A DNA stretch of 64,000 nt, from positions 15,076-79,075 of the forward strand of contig CBFHLR010000013.1 in NCBI GenBank assembly GCA_965656715.1, given 5' to 3'. Positions 21,144 through 29,096 of this stretch are shown one piece after another. Within the stretch, counting starts at the first letter, position 1, and each line of letters starts with the position of its first letter. Both the position numbers and the translations under genes were made by a program. Below the pieces are notes generated by a model. It was not told the DNA's origin. It saw nothing but the letters and a program-made list of their open reading frames with translations, and did no database searches. This DNA comes from Coraliomargarita sp965656715 (GTDB lineage: Bacteria; Verrucomicrobiota; Verrucomicrobiia; Opitutales; Coraliomargaritaceae).

Positions 21144-22486
21144 TGTTTAATTTTATCAAACGCAATGGTCTATGGATATTTCTGTTAGCAGTGCTGACAG
21201 GCTATCTTGGCTTTGCGATATCCGGTGGGCAGGAACAGGTGTTTATGCCTGGAGAGAGCACGCATGGCCACCATCAGATCGAGATGTCCTGCACTGAGTG
21301 TCACACGAAGAATATGGGTGTTCGGCAAGATGCGTGCACGCGCTGTCACGCTGAGGAACTGGACCGCGTTGCCGATTCACACCCGGTAATTAAGTTTAAG
21401 GATCCTCGCAATGCCTCACGTCTCGAAAAGATTGAAGCGACCAAGTGCATTACCTGCCACCGAGAGCACCAGCCGGAGATTACCGGCGATATGGGGGTGA
21501 CCTTGCCGATGGATTACTGTGCGCACTGTCACCAGAAGATTGCAGAGCAACGACCGTCGCACGTGGGAATGGGCTTCGATACTTGTGCTACAGCAGGCTG
21601 TCATAACTTTCATGATAATTCGGCGCTCTATGAACGTTTCCTCGCGGATCATTTGGACGAGCCCGACTTCCGATCACTCGCGCTGATGCGAGTTCGCGAT
21701 TTATACGATAGCCCGGAGGCTAAGAACGGGAAGGCCTTGACTAAGGACCAGGCGAATGTGCCGGACTCAGTCGAGTATACACATCGAATTTTGCATGATT
21801 GGTCGACCACTTCGCACGCAGCTGCAGGTGTGAATTGCACGGATTGCCATAATGCCAAAAACGAGGAAACGGGTGTCTACGAGTGGCATGATCGACCCAG
21901 TCATGAGTCCTGCCAAGAGTGCCATACTCATGAAACGCAAGGCTTTCTCGAAGGAAAGCATGGCATGCGTCTCGCCGCAGGCTTGAGCCCGATGACCCCG
22001 GGCATGGCTAAGATTCCGATGAAGCCAGAAGCCGCTCATCATGAGCTGAACTGTATTTCCTGCCATGGTAGTCACCGTTTTAATACGCAGAAGGCTGCGG
22101 TGGACTCATGTTTGAAGTGTCACAATGATGAGCACTCACTTGCTTATAAGGGGTCGCTTCACTACCAGACTTATCGTGATGCACTATCCGGTGCCATACC
22201 GGCAGATGCGGCAGTGAGTTGTGCGACCTGTCACATGCCGCGTGTGGAGCGCACGCAATTCGGTGAGACTGTGACGATCGTCGATCATAATCAAAACAAC
22301 AGTCTGCGTCCAAATGAGAAGATGGTGCGTAGCTCCTGTATGCAGTGTCACGGCCTGCAGTTTACGCTCAATGCTTTGGCTGACGAAGACTTGATTAAGC
22401 ACAACTTCCAAGGCCGCCCGAAGGTGCATGTCGAAAGTCTGGATATGGCACGTGAAGAGAAGCGCAAAAGCGAAGAGCGCAAGTAA
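21143..22486 (+). CDS. undecaheme c-type cytochrome, N-terminally membrane-anchored
   Basis: 447 residues. An N-terminal membrane helix (GLWIFLLAVLTGYLGFAI) lacks an obvious cleavage site. I count ten CxxCH sites (CTECH, CTRCH, CITCH, CAHCH, CTDCH, CQECH, CISCH, CLKCH, CATCH, CMQCH) plus one CX4CH site, CATAGCH. That makes 11 hemes. The CX4CH and the many free His recall the hydroxylamine oxidoreductase/NrfA-like superfamily, but no catalytic lysine or tyrosine motif is clear. It probably takes electrons from the overlapping FAD-BFD-heme fusion on the periplasmic side. The C-terminus is charged and helical. Confidence 0.88.
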   Translation: MFNFIKRNGLWIFLLAVLTGYLGFAISGGQEQVFMPGESTHGHHQIEMSCTECHTKNMGVRQDACTRCHAEELDRVADSHPVIKFKDPRNASRLEKIEATKCITCHREHQPEITGDMGVTLPMDYCAHCHQKIAEQRPSHVGMGFDTCATAGCHNFHDNSALYERFLADHLDEPDFRSLALMRVRDLYDSPEAKNGKALTKDQANVPDSVEYTHRILHDWSTTSHAAAGVNCTDCHNAKNEETGVYEWHDRPSHESCQECHTHETQGFLEGKHGMRLAAGLSPMTPGMAKIPMKPEAAHHELNCISCHGSHRFNTQKAAVDSCLKCHNDEHSLAYKGSLHYQTYRDALSGAIPADAAVSCATCHMPRVERTQFGETVTIVDHNQNNSLRPNEKMVRSSCMQCHGLQFTLNALADEDLIKHNFQGRPKVHVESLDMAREEKRKSEERK

Positions 22487-22571
22487 GCTTTTCGCTTAGA
22501 TATTTACAGAAGCAGTCTTGTCAGTCGTAGATCGCGGCCTATTGTTTGGACATCAACATTCTAAGCTGCTT

Positions 22572-23636
22572 ATGAAGACATTCCGTTCTGCTTCCTTCCT
22601 CGCTCTCGGGCTAGGATCACTCTTAACCCTCACCAGCTGTAGCCATTTTGGCGGCGGTGCACAACCGGATCGCTACAGTGCGGTGGCTGATGCCTTAGCT
22701 GCTCAGAAAGGTGTGAATTCCATGCCACTCATGCCGCCTCGCGAGGATGTTCGTGTGGGCGATGTGTTCATTGTGGATGGGAAGGGGGGCAAAATTCAAT
22801 TCCTCAACTCGGCCGCTTGGGCCAGCCTGCCCTTGTTCGGCACGGTGAAAGAGCATTACGCAGAGCGCCCGCTCTATCATAAGACCGATCCCGAACTCTT
22901 TATGGATGATTATGAGGGCGACGACTTGCCGGAATCAACGGTTAGCAATATTGAACTCCGACCCATGCTGATTGGCCCGCTGGCGAATGTGCAGGGGAGA
23001 AATGGTTTTTGGAAATTGGTGCCCCCTGAAGTGCTGGCCTTGACCCTGCCACCACAACGTCGCCCAAACGTGGAAGTCTCTGTGCGTGCAAGTGCTGCCC
23101 AGGCGTATTCATTACCGAAGTCCGTAGTCTTAGACAGCGCGCTTGAAGAGGGAAACCTGTCGCCGCTCATTGCGGATAATCTGAACTTGGTCAGCACGAC
23201 AGCAACTGTTCGTCTCTATCTGGTGAGCGAAGTGATCTATGCGCGTGTGATTAGCATGGGGATTCGTCCATTGGCTGCTAAAGATCAACGCAACTATTGG
23301 GACTTTCACGATTTGGCCTCAGGCCCGACTAAAGGCTTGGATCGTGCAGCAAACTTGAACCGTCAACTACGCGAAGAAAATTTGGACGACCTGCCCGGCG
23401 GTGAAGTGCGCTTTGTGTCAGTGACAGATGATCTCGTATTATTCCGAACAACGATGGAAGAACCGATTGCGATCGGTGTGCGTGGCGTGGTGTTGGACGT
23501 GGATCCAGAAACCGGTGAGGTGCTACAAGTCTCCTTAACGCATAGTGCACCGCTACCTCTGATCGAGGAAGAGTTGGATGAAGATGCCGAACCGGTGGTC
23601 CCCGTGCGTGGCCGAACCAATGTTCAAGGCCGTTAA
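22572..23636 (+). CDS. lipoprotein of unknown function
   Basis: 354 residues from the ATG at 22572; a TTG at 22518 is less likely. The lipobox is LTLTSC. The mature part is beta-rich with conserved-looking blocks VGDVFIVDGKGGKIQFLNSA, VSVRASAAQAYSLPKSVVLD, VRLYLVSEVIYARV and VRGVVLDVDPETGEVLQVS. These suggest an outer-membrane-facing soluble domain, but I do not recognise a family. It is 85 bases after the 11-heme cytochrome and ends the block at a hairpin terminator. Confidence 0.6.
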   Translation: MKTFRSASFLALGLGSLLTLTSCSHFGGGAQPDRYSAVADALAAQKGVNSMPLMPPREDVRVGDVFIVDGKGGKIQFLNSAAWASLPLFGTVKEHYAERPLYHKTDPELFMDDYEGDDLPESTVSNIELRPMLIGPLANVQGRNGFWKLVPPEVLALTLPPQRRPNVEVSVRASAAQAYSLPKSVVLDSALEEGNLSPLIADNLNLVSTTATVRLYLVSEVIYARVISMGIRPLAAKDQRNYWDFHDLASGPTKGLDRAANLNRQLREENLDDLPGGEVRFVSVTDDLVLFRTTMEEPIAIGVRGVVLDVDPETGEVLQVSLTHSAPLPLIEEELDEDAEPVVPVRGRTNVQGR

Positions 23637-23674
23637 TTGTTCACACACGCATTCTGCAATTGTCATGCAGCAAA

Positions 23675-23701
23675 GGAGCGCTCAGAAACGCTCCCTTTTT
23701 T
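23675..23701 (+). terminator. hairpin terminator abutting the ParB-like gene start
   Basis: GGAGCG pairs with CGCTCC around an 8-base loop, followed by CTTTTTT. The last T is the base before the ATG at 23702. It ends the lipoprotein transcript and may also act as an attenuator for the next gene. Confidence 0.7.
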
Positions 23702-24535
23702 ATGCAAGCAGAAGATCTCGAACTCGATTTGATTGATATTTACGGTGGCACACAGGCACGTGTCGCGACCAATGATGAAGCGATTACCAGCTACGCCGAT
23801 GCAATGCTGGACGGTGCGGTGTTTCCGCCGATTACGGTGTTTTATGATGGCTCGAAGTATTGGTTGGCCGACGGCTTTCACCGTTTTCTAGCCGCTCAGC
23901 GTCTCGAAAAAACGGAGATCTCTGCAGAGGTGCATGCCGGCTCGCGCACGGATGCTCTGCGTTTTGCCCTCGGGGCGAATGCGACGAATGGCATCTACCG
24001 CTCCAATGCCGACAAGCGCAATGCGGTCGAGATCGCTCTCGAGGAGTGGCCGAACATGGCAAACTCGGTGATCGCGGATGTGTGCAAAGTTTCTGCCGAT
24101 CTAGTGCGTCGTTGCCGCGTTGAAATGGAGAAGGAAGAGCGTATCGAGCCGCAGACACGCGTGACAGGGCGCGATGGCAAAGAGTATCCGGCTGGCATTG
24201 AGCGTCAGCCACGCGGTGAGTCCAGCGCTCCCAAAGATGACGGCGGTAGTAACGCAGGCGGTGGTGCCGGTGCAGGCGGTGGCAAAGCCAAGAAGGATGA
24301 TTTTGGTGCCCCTGGGGGCAGCAATGCTGAAATTGAGGCCGAAGCGCGTAAGATGATTCGCGATGGTGAGATCAAGCACTCTGAATTGGACAAACTCGTG
24401 AGCGCGACCGCGCTGGATTATGCAGACACTGCGCTCAATGTGCTCGACCGCATGAAGGACGAAGATCCACGTCGTCCGGAAGCGATCGCACGTATTGAGC
24501 GTTGGCTGGCGAAGCAGAAGGCAGGTGTGATGTAG
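23702..24535 (+). CDS. ParB N-terminal-like domain protein
   Basis: 277 residues from the ATG at 23702; a TTG at 23660 is in frame but would translate the hairpin. The ParB/sulfiredoxin-like fold lies in residues 3-110: ITSYADAMLDGAVFPPITVFYDG, WLADGFHRFLAAQRL, AEVHAGSRTDALRFALGANA. An HTH-like segment follows (NSVIADVCKVSADLVRRCRVEMEKE). Then come a Gly/Ala/Lys-rich linker (about residues 180-210) and a helical C-terminus. It has no parA neighbour and is not near an origin, so it is an orphan nuclease-like or regulatory ParB relative rather than the partition protein. Its TAG stop lies within a palindromic repeat. Confidence 0.75.
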   Translation: MQAEDLELDLIDIYGGTQARVATNDEAITSYADAMLDGAVFPPITVFYDGSKYWLADGFHRFLAAQRLEKTEISAEVHAGSRTDALRFALGANATNGIYRSNADKRNAVEIALEEWPNMANSVIADVCKVSADLVRRCRVEMEKEERIEPQTRVTGRDGKEYPAGIERQPRGESSAPKDDGGSNAGGGAGAGGGKAKKDDFGAPGGSNAEIEAEARKMIRDGEIKHSELDKLVSATALDYADTALNVLDRMKDEDPRRPEAIARIERWLAKQKAGVM

Positions 24536-24554
24536 CACAGGCGTCTCGCCTGTG
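24532..24554. repeat. 23-bp palindromic element, copy 1
   Basis: Core CAGGCGTCTCGCCTG flanked by GTAGCA and TG. It overlaps the stop of the ParB-like gene and is inverted relative to copy 2, 18 bases downstream. Together they can fold as a terminator-like double hairpin between convergent genes. Confidence 0.8.
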
Positions 24555-24572
24555 TTCGTTCAGTTTGTGTGA

Positions 24573-24595
24573 CTCAGGCGAGACGCCTGAGCTAC
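24573..24595. repeat. 23-bp palindromic element, copy 2
   Basis: Core CAGGCGAGACGCCTG followed by AGCTAC, the reverse orientation of copy 1. It lies 3 bases from the alr stop. Confidence 0.8.
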
Positions 24596-24598
24596 CGA

Positions 24599-25636
24599 CT
24601 AAATCTCCCGCGAGCCGACGTAGACACGGGCAACGCGTTTGGTGATCGAGCACAAGGCTTCCCACGCAATGGTGTTGGCCGTCTGGCTGAACTCCACTGC
24701 ACTGAGTTCGGCGTCCTTGTTGGAGCCGATCAGCGTGGCGCGATCGCCGGGTTGCACGTCTTTGAGCTCGGTGACGTCGACGATGGTTTGGTCCATGGTG
24801 ACACGGCCGAGAATTGGGCAGCGCGTTCCATGGATGAGCACTTCGCCCTTGTTGCTGAGCTCAAGCGGCACACCGTCGCCATAACCGGCTGCGAGCACCG
24901 CAATGCGTGAGTCCCTCGCAAGTTGTGCCGTTCGGTTATAGCTAATGTCGGTTCCAGCAGGCAGGGACTTTACGATCCCTACGCGCGTGTGAAAACTAAA
25001 CACGGGCTCGACGGTGATGTGGCCCAGTGCTGAGTCTGGGTAGGGCTGAACGCCAAATTGCAACAGGCCGACGCGCACGGCGTTGAAGGGGCTATCTTGG
25101 CTGAGTGTTTGGAGTCCTGCAGAGTTATCCGCGTGAATGATCAGCTCGCTGGTGTCGACTTGCTCTAGTATCGCGAGGAGTCGCTTGCGTTGTAGGTGTG
25201 TGAAGTCGCGATCGGTGTCAGCGCTGGAAAAGTGTGTATAGATGCCTTCCAGCTGCAGGTGAGGAAAGGCACGAATGGCTTCGAGCAATTGAAGCGCTTC
25301 GCTATGCCAAACTCCGAGACGTCCCATGCCAGTATCGATTTTCAGGTGCACCTTGAGATGCGTGCCACGTTGGTGGCCAAGTGCATTGAGTGCTTCAGCT
25401 TCAGCATGTGTGCTGATTGTTGCCGTCAGGTCGTGGTCAACCAGACGGTTGAGCTCTTGCGGTAGCACTGGACTTAAGATGAGGATAGGCCAACCGGCAC
25501 CCATGTGGCGGATCTCGGCGGCTTCAGCGACATTGGCCACGGCGAAAGTGTCGACGCCACTTTGCATGAGTCGGCGCACCATATGAGGCATGCCGTGACC
25601 ATAGGCATCGGCTTTGACTACCGAGATGTAGCGCAC
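24599..25636 (-). CDS. alr: alanine racemase, true N-terminus upstream of any canonical start
   Basis: PLP enzyme making D-Ala for peptidoglycan. SVVKADAYGHG carries the PLP lysine, and RVGLLQFGVQPYP and SYNRTAQL (with the catalytic Tyr in the conserved context) follow, then the C-terminal beta domain with RVTMDQTIVDV. 345 residues from the GTG at 25636. Family similarity clearly continues upstream: in the same frame, to about 25714, the DNA reads HRCWAEIDLAAFERNLKRIQ. No ATG, GTG or TTG exists there before the in-frame stop inside tsaB. A rare start (for example ATT at 25720) or a base error is implied. It lies just after tsaB on the same strand. Confidence 0.9.
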   Translation of the reverse strand: MRYISVVKADAYGHGMPHMVRRLMQSGVDTFAVANVAEAAEIRHMGAGWPILILSPVLPQELNRLVDHDLTATISTHAEAEALNALGHQRGTHLKVHLKIDTGMGRLGVWHSEALQLLEAIRAFPHLQLEGIYTHFSSADTDRDFTHLQRKRLLAILEQVDTSELIIHADNSAGLQTLSQDSPFNAVRVGLLQFGVQPYPDSALGHITVEPVFSFHTRVGIVKSLPAGTDISYNRTAQLARDSRIAVLAAGYGDGVPLELSNKGEVLIHGTRCPILGRVTMDQTIVDVTELKDVQPGDRATLIGSNKDAELSAVEFSQTANTIAWEALCSITKRVARVYVGSREI

Positions 25637-25742
25637 GCCTGATGGCAGGGCCGCTTGAATGCGTTTCAGATTGCGTTCAAATGCGGCGAGATCGATCTCA
25701 GCCCAACAGCGATGTGGAATATCTTTGATTGCGTGGGGCGGG

Positions 25743-26426
25743 TTAAGTGTTGGCGCGGTGGCGTTCGGCGGTCCATTTCTGGAAGGTGTTTACGCCGGCG
25801 TTATAGAGTTCTATTTGCCCTGTTGCGCGTATGAGGCCTGTTTGTCCGAGCACTTCAGGGAGGCGTTCGGGTCTGTAGACGGTTTCGCTCGCACCGCTGG
25901 GAGGTGCCTGCCAGCCCTTGCGTTGTGGCTGGTGGAAGAGAGCGTCTTTCCATGAGGCTAGCGTTTCGTCGTCGACGACTTCCGTTGCGCCGATCTGTCC
26001 GCTTTTAATTTTCACTGAGTTCCACGCGCCTTTTTTCCAATCGGCGACCAGTAGGGCATCTGTTGCTTCCGGATGATCAATCTGAATGAGTCGTGCGGTC
26101 AGTTGTAGGCTGTTGTAGCTGTAGCGTTTGGCGGACTGAGGATACAATCGGCTCCAAGTTTCTATTGCCATGGAACAGAGGCGTAAGCCGAGCACCGACC
26201 CCGGACCCTCGCTGTAGACATACGCGCTAATCTGTTCGAACGATAACTTGGCCTTAGTTAGCACCTGGTCGACGGCCGTAAACAGGCCTTCGAGTGCCGG
26301 AGCTTCGATACGTAGGCTCGCTAGCCACTGCTGGTTTTGCAGTAGTCCAACAAAGACTGCGTTGCCGCTAGCATCAATCACGAGGGCGGGTCTATCAGAG
26401 GCAAGGTGTTGCGCGGAGTCACTCAT
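25743..26426 (-). CDS. tsaB: tRNA threonylcarbamoyladenosine biosynthesis protein TsaB
   Basis: 227 residues. TsaB forms the t6A-making complex with TsaD and TsaE that modifies A37 of ANN-reading tRNAs. The ASKHA fold begins ALVIDASGNAVFVGLLQ. The signature segment is YVYSEGPGSVLGLRLCSMAIETW. The C-terminal half is divergent. It stands directly upstream of alr on the minus strand, with the alr coding similarity starting about 30 bases after its stop, so the two are probably cotranscribed. Confidence 0.82.
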   Translation of the reverse strand: MSDSAQHLASDRPALVIDASGNAVFVGLLQNQQWLASLRIEAPALEGLFTAVDQVLTKAKLSFEQISAYVYSEGPGSVLGLRLCSMAIETWSRLYPQSAKRYSYNSLQLTARLIQIDHPEATDALLVADWKKGAWNSVKIKSGQIGATEVVDDETLASWKDALFHQPQRKGWQAPPSGASETVYRPERLPEVLGQTGLIRATGQIELYNAGVNTFQKWTAERHRANT

Positions 26427-26689
26427 TCTTAGTTTAATCCTGAAGGCAAAGCCTCTACGGTGGCAAGCGAGAGCTACTCACAATTTACGCGTCTCACTGT
26501 GAGGGGTATGCTCTAGTGCCTGTCAAAAAGATGCTTTGTGTGTGTGAATAGCTTGTAACAATGACTTGCATCGACCGATTTTAGCGACAATCGACTGGAA
26601 TATTGACGTGTGGTCGGGCATCTTGATTGTGCTGATAGTAGCAGGAGCTTTCAAGTGACCGAAGGCGCTGGCTGAAGAATTTTAATGTA

Positions 26690-27643
26690 ATGAGTAGTCA
26701 AACATCAGATATTTATAGTAGCGACGCATGGGAACGCCTGCGCGAGCGCTTTGAAGGCTCCGAGATGAGCGATATGGAATTGCACATTCTAGGGCAGAAC
26801 GCGGGGAAGTCCTGGCCGTTCAAGGGCCCGGATGAAACGCCTGCCAAGTATCTGGAGTATGATTTCGACGATTTGGGCTCTGTGCCGGGCTTGGTCGGTA
26901 AGAAACGTCGCGTGCAAATCCTGATGGATATCTTAACCGAGACTTTGGCCTTCGATGATCCATTTGCGGATATGGCGGACAAGGTTGAGGCCGATGGTGA
27001 GCATGATGTTACTTATGAGCGGGTCATGGTTCGTTTCGAAATTCCGGAGGCTTATCCGGCTAAATTCATTGCGCTGGATTCTGAGGCGAGTGGCTTGCTC
27101 AAGCAGCAGGGGTGCGAGACCTTGGGAGAGGTTATTACCTACGCGGCAAATTTGCCCTATGATTCGATTGGTGCTGAAGACCTGAAGAGTTTCCTAAATT
27201 TGCTGGGTCACAAAGATGAACTTGGGATCGGCCGCTATATTCCGTATCGTCGTGGTAAGCCTGGTTTGCATCTTGCGGAAGCGGTCGGGCTGATCGCCGC
27301 GAATCTGCCGGAGAATCTACAGTTGGAGCTCTTGAGCCAAACGGGAGTGGATTTGAAGCCGGACGAAGCTGCGAAGCTCGAGGCCGCCAGCACCTTGACC
27401 TTGGAAGGGCAGTTGAAGACTGCACTTGAGCAAATTGACGCGATCGCTGAGTGGTTTGCCACGGAGGCCGCGGAGTTGCAGCAGTTAATCGAGGAGGGCG
27501 GCTCTTACGAGCGCTACTTCATCACTATTAATGATGCCCGCACGGAGCGCATCGCTCTGGCTTTGGCCCGTATTCAGTTCGGTGATCCGACTAAGGAGCG
27601 CACTGGTCTGATGGCGAAGCTTGGCGGCATCTTTGGAAAATGA
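26690..27643 (+). CDS. conserved protein of unknown function
   Basis: 317 residues, acidic, no signal peptide or membrane helix. Visible blocks are FDDPFADMADKVEADGEHDV, a central helical part containing LNLLGHKDELGIGRYIPYRRGKPGLHLAEAVGLIAANLP and a C-terminal helix pair. It ends in a short basic tail, GLMAKLGGIFGK, that could be an amphipathic membrane-touching helix. No family recognised. The coiled-coil gene follows after 6 bases, so they are probably an operon and may interact. Confidence 0.65.
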   Translation: MSSQTSDIYSSDAWERLRERFEGSEMSDMELHILGQNAGKSWPFKGPDETPAKYLEYDFDDLGSVPGLVGKKRRVQILMDILTETLAFDDPFADMADKVEADGEHDVTYERVMVRFEIPEAYPAKFIALDSEASGLLKQQGCETLGEVITYAANLPYDSIGAEDLKSFLNLLGHKDELGIGRYIPYRRGKPGLHLAEAVGLIAANLPENLQLELLSQTGVDLKPDEAAKLEAASTLTLEGQLKTALEQIDAIAEWFATEAAELQQLIEEGGSYERYFITINDARTERIALALARIQFGDPTKERTGLMAKLGGIFGK

Positions 27644-27649
27644 TTCCCT

Positions 27650-28147
27650 ATGTCTAATACCACCTCCAATTCTGATGAAGGTTCTTTCTGGGACCGCGAA
27701 GCACTCCTCGCCGCGCGTGAGAATGAACTCTACGAAAAAGAGCAAGAGCTAAAGCAGCGTGAGCTTGCAGTTCAGGCAGAGGAAGCTGTTCGAGTTGAGA
27801 AAAATCGTGACTTGGAGCAACGCGAGGCAGTTGTTGTGGATCGCGAATTGACGCTACGGGAGACCGAAGCACTGCTGGATGCTCGGGAGAAGGTGATCAA
27901 TGCCTCCAGTCAGACTGCAGCTCCGATGGATATTGAAAGCCTGCAAGCGGAAGCTTTGTTGAAGATCCAGGCACAGTTTGACGTGCGTGAGGCCAAAATG
28001 AAAGAGGCCGAACAGGCGCTCCGTGAGCGTGAGGCCTATGTTGAAGAATGTGAGAATACCCTTTCCGAGCGTGGGCAGCAGTTGCAAGAGCGTGAAGCGC
28101 GTATTGAGCAGTCGGAAGAGGACTTATCGATCCGTTCGGAGGCTTAA
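27650..28147 (+). CDS. coiled-coil protein of unknown function
   Basis: 165 residues, nearly all heptad-rich coiled coil with repeated ERE, REL and QER steps (ELYEKEQELKQRELAVQ, REAYVEECENTLSERG). One short break at residues 82-92 contains SSQTAAPMD. It is highly charged with no membrane segment, so likely a structural or scaffolding partner of the gene 6 bases upstream. Function unknown. Confidence 0.65.
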   Translation: MSNTTSNSDEGSFWDREALLAARENELYEKEQELKQRELAVQAEEAVRVEKNRDLEQREAVVVDRELTLRETEALLDAREKVINASSQTAAPMDIESLQAEALLKIQAQFDVREAKMKEAEQALREREAYVEECENTLSERGQQLQEREARIEQSEEDLSIRSEA

Positions 28148-28151
28148 GCTT

Positions 28152-29033
28152 TTAACAGCCCAACAGTGCGTTGACACGTGCCTTTGTGGGCAACGCGCTG
28201 CGGGCACCTTTAGCCAAACAGGTGAGGGCACCCGTCGCACAGGAACGGCGGAAGTTGTTGTGCAAGCTCAAGCCTTGGGCCAGCCCGAGTGCGAAGGCAC
28301 CGTGAAAGGCATCGCCTGCACCAGTGGTGTCGACGGGCTCAATGTCGAAGGCCTCCATGTGGTGTTGTCCGTTGTCGTCTTGCCAATACACGCCCTCAGC
28401 ACCCCAAGTCGCGGCAATTACAGGAGCGGCGCCGTCGAGTGCGGCCAATGCTATGCGCGGATCTTCCTCGTGGCTCATTTGCTTGGCGAATTTCTCCGAG
28501 GCGATCAGGTAGTCGACTTTGTTGAACAATAGCTGGGTGCCGTCGTTGAGCGAACCGGCATCCAGCACCGAGGGAATGCCGAGCTCTCGGGCTTGTTCGA
28601 CCAGTTTCAGGGAGAGTAGCGGTTGGTGGCCATCGACTAGCAGCACCTTTGCCGGATGTGTGTGCAAGGAAACGGCGTCTGCCGGGCTGATGGCTTCCGG
28701 AGAGCGGTAGTCGATGATCGAACGGCAGCCGTCGGGCTTAATGGTGACCGCAGCCACGGGAGTGGGGGCGTTACCGAGTTCGAGGCCTTCAGTATCCACT
28801 CCCTCGGCATGTAGTTCGTCGAGGTGGGCTTGTCCGAAGGCATCTTGCCCAAGGTAGCCCACGAAGCGGGCGTTACCGCCGAGTCGAGCGATGGTCACTG
28901 CGGCATTGGCTGCTGGCCCGCCGCCGCAAGTATGCATGGCAGTGGCGCGCAGTTTCTCATCTGCACCGGGATGGTGCGAGGCCGCAAAGTTGATGTCCAC
29001 GCAGGCGTAGCCGATGCAGAGGACGTCGATCAT
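28152..29033 (-). CDS. PfkB-family carbohydrate kinase
   Basis: 293 residues. GGGPAANAAVTIARLGG is PfkB signature 1, and DTTGAGDAFHGAFALGL is signature 2 with the catalytic Asp. The Rossmann-like core lies between them. It phosphorylates a sugar or nucleoside with ATP. The short length and DVLCIGYACVDINF start are like ketohexokinase or sulfofructose-kinase-type members, but the substrate cannot be fixed. A heptamer array lies 15 bases upstream of its ATG. Its stop is 4 bases from the convergent coiled-coil gene's stop. Confidence 0.87.
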   Translation of the reverse strand: MIDVLCIGYACVDINFAASHHPGADEKLRATAMHTCGGGPAANAAVTIARLGGNARFVGYLGQDAFGQAHLDELHAEGVDTEGLELGNAPTPVAAVTIKPDGCRSIIDYRSPEAISPADAVSLHTHPAKVLLVDGHQPLLSLKLVEQARELGIPSVLDAGSLNDGTQLLFNKVDYLIASEKFAKQMSHEEDPRIALAALDGAAPVIAATWGAEGVYWQDDNGQHHMEAFDIEPVDTTGAGDAFHGAFALGLAQGLSLHNNFRRSCATGALTCLAKGARSALPTKARVNALLGC

Positions 29034-29048
29034 TGGAAGTGTTAAACC

Positions 29049-29069
29049 TGAAGAGTGAAGAGTGAAAAC
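29049..29069. repeat. heptamer tandem array upstream of the PfkB gene
   Basis: TGAAGAG, TGAAGAG, TGAAAAC in perfect 7-nt phase on the plus strand, starting 15 bases upstream of the minus-strand ATG at 29033. Confidence 0.6.
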
Positions 29070-29091
29070 ACAGGCGAGACGCCTGTGCTAC
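29069..29091. repeat. 23-bp palindromic element, copy 3
   Basis: Core CAGGCGAGACGCCTG with TGCTAC to the right, same orientation as copy 2. It lies between the PfkB kinase and the end of cysJ. Confidence 0.8.
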
Positions 29092-29096
29092 CAAGC

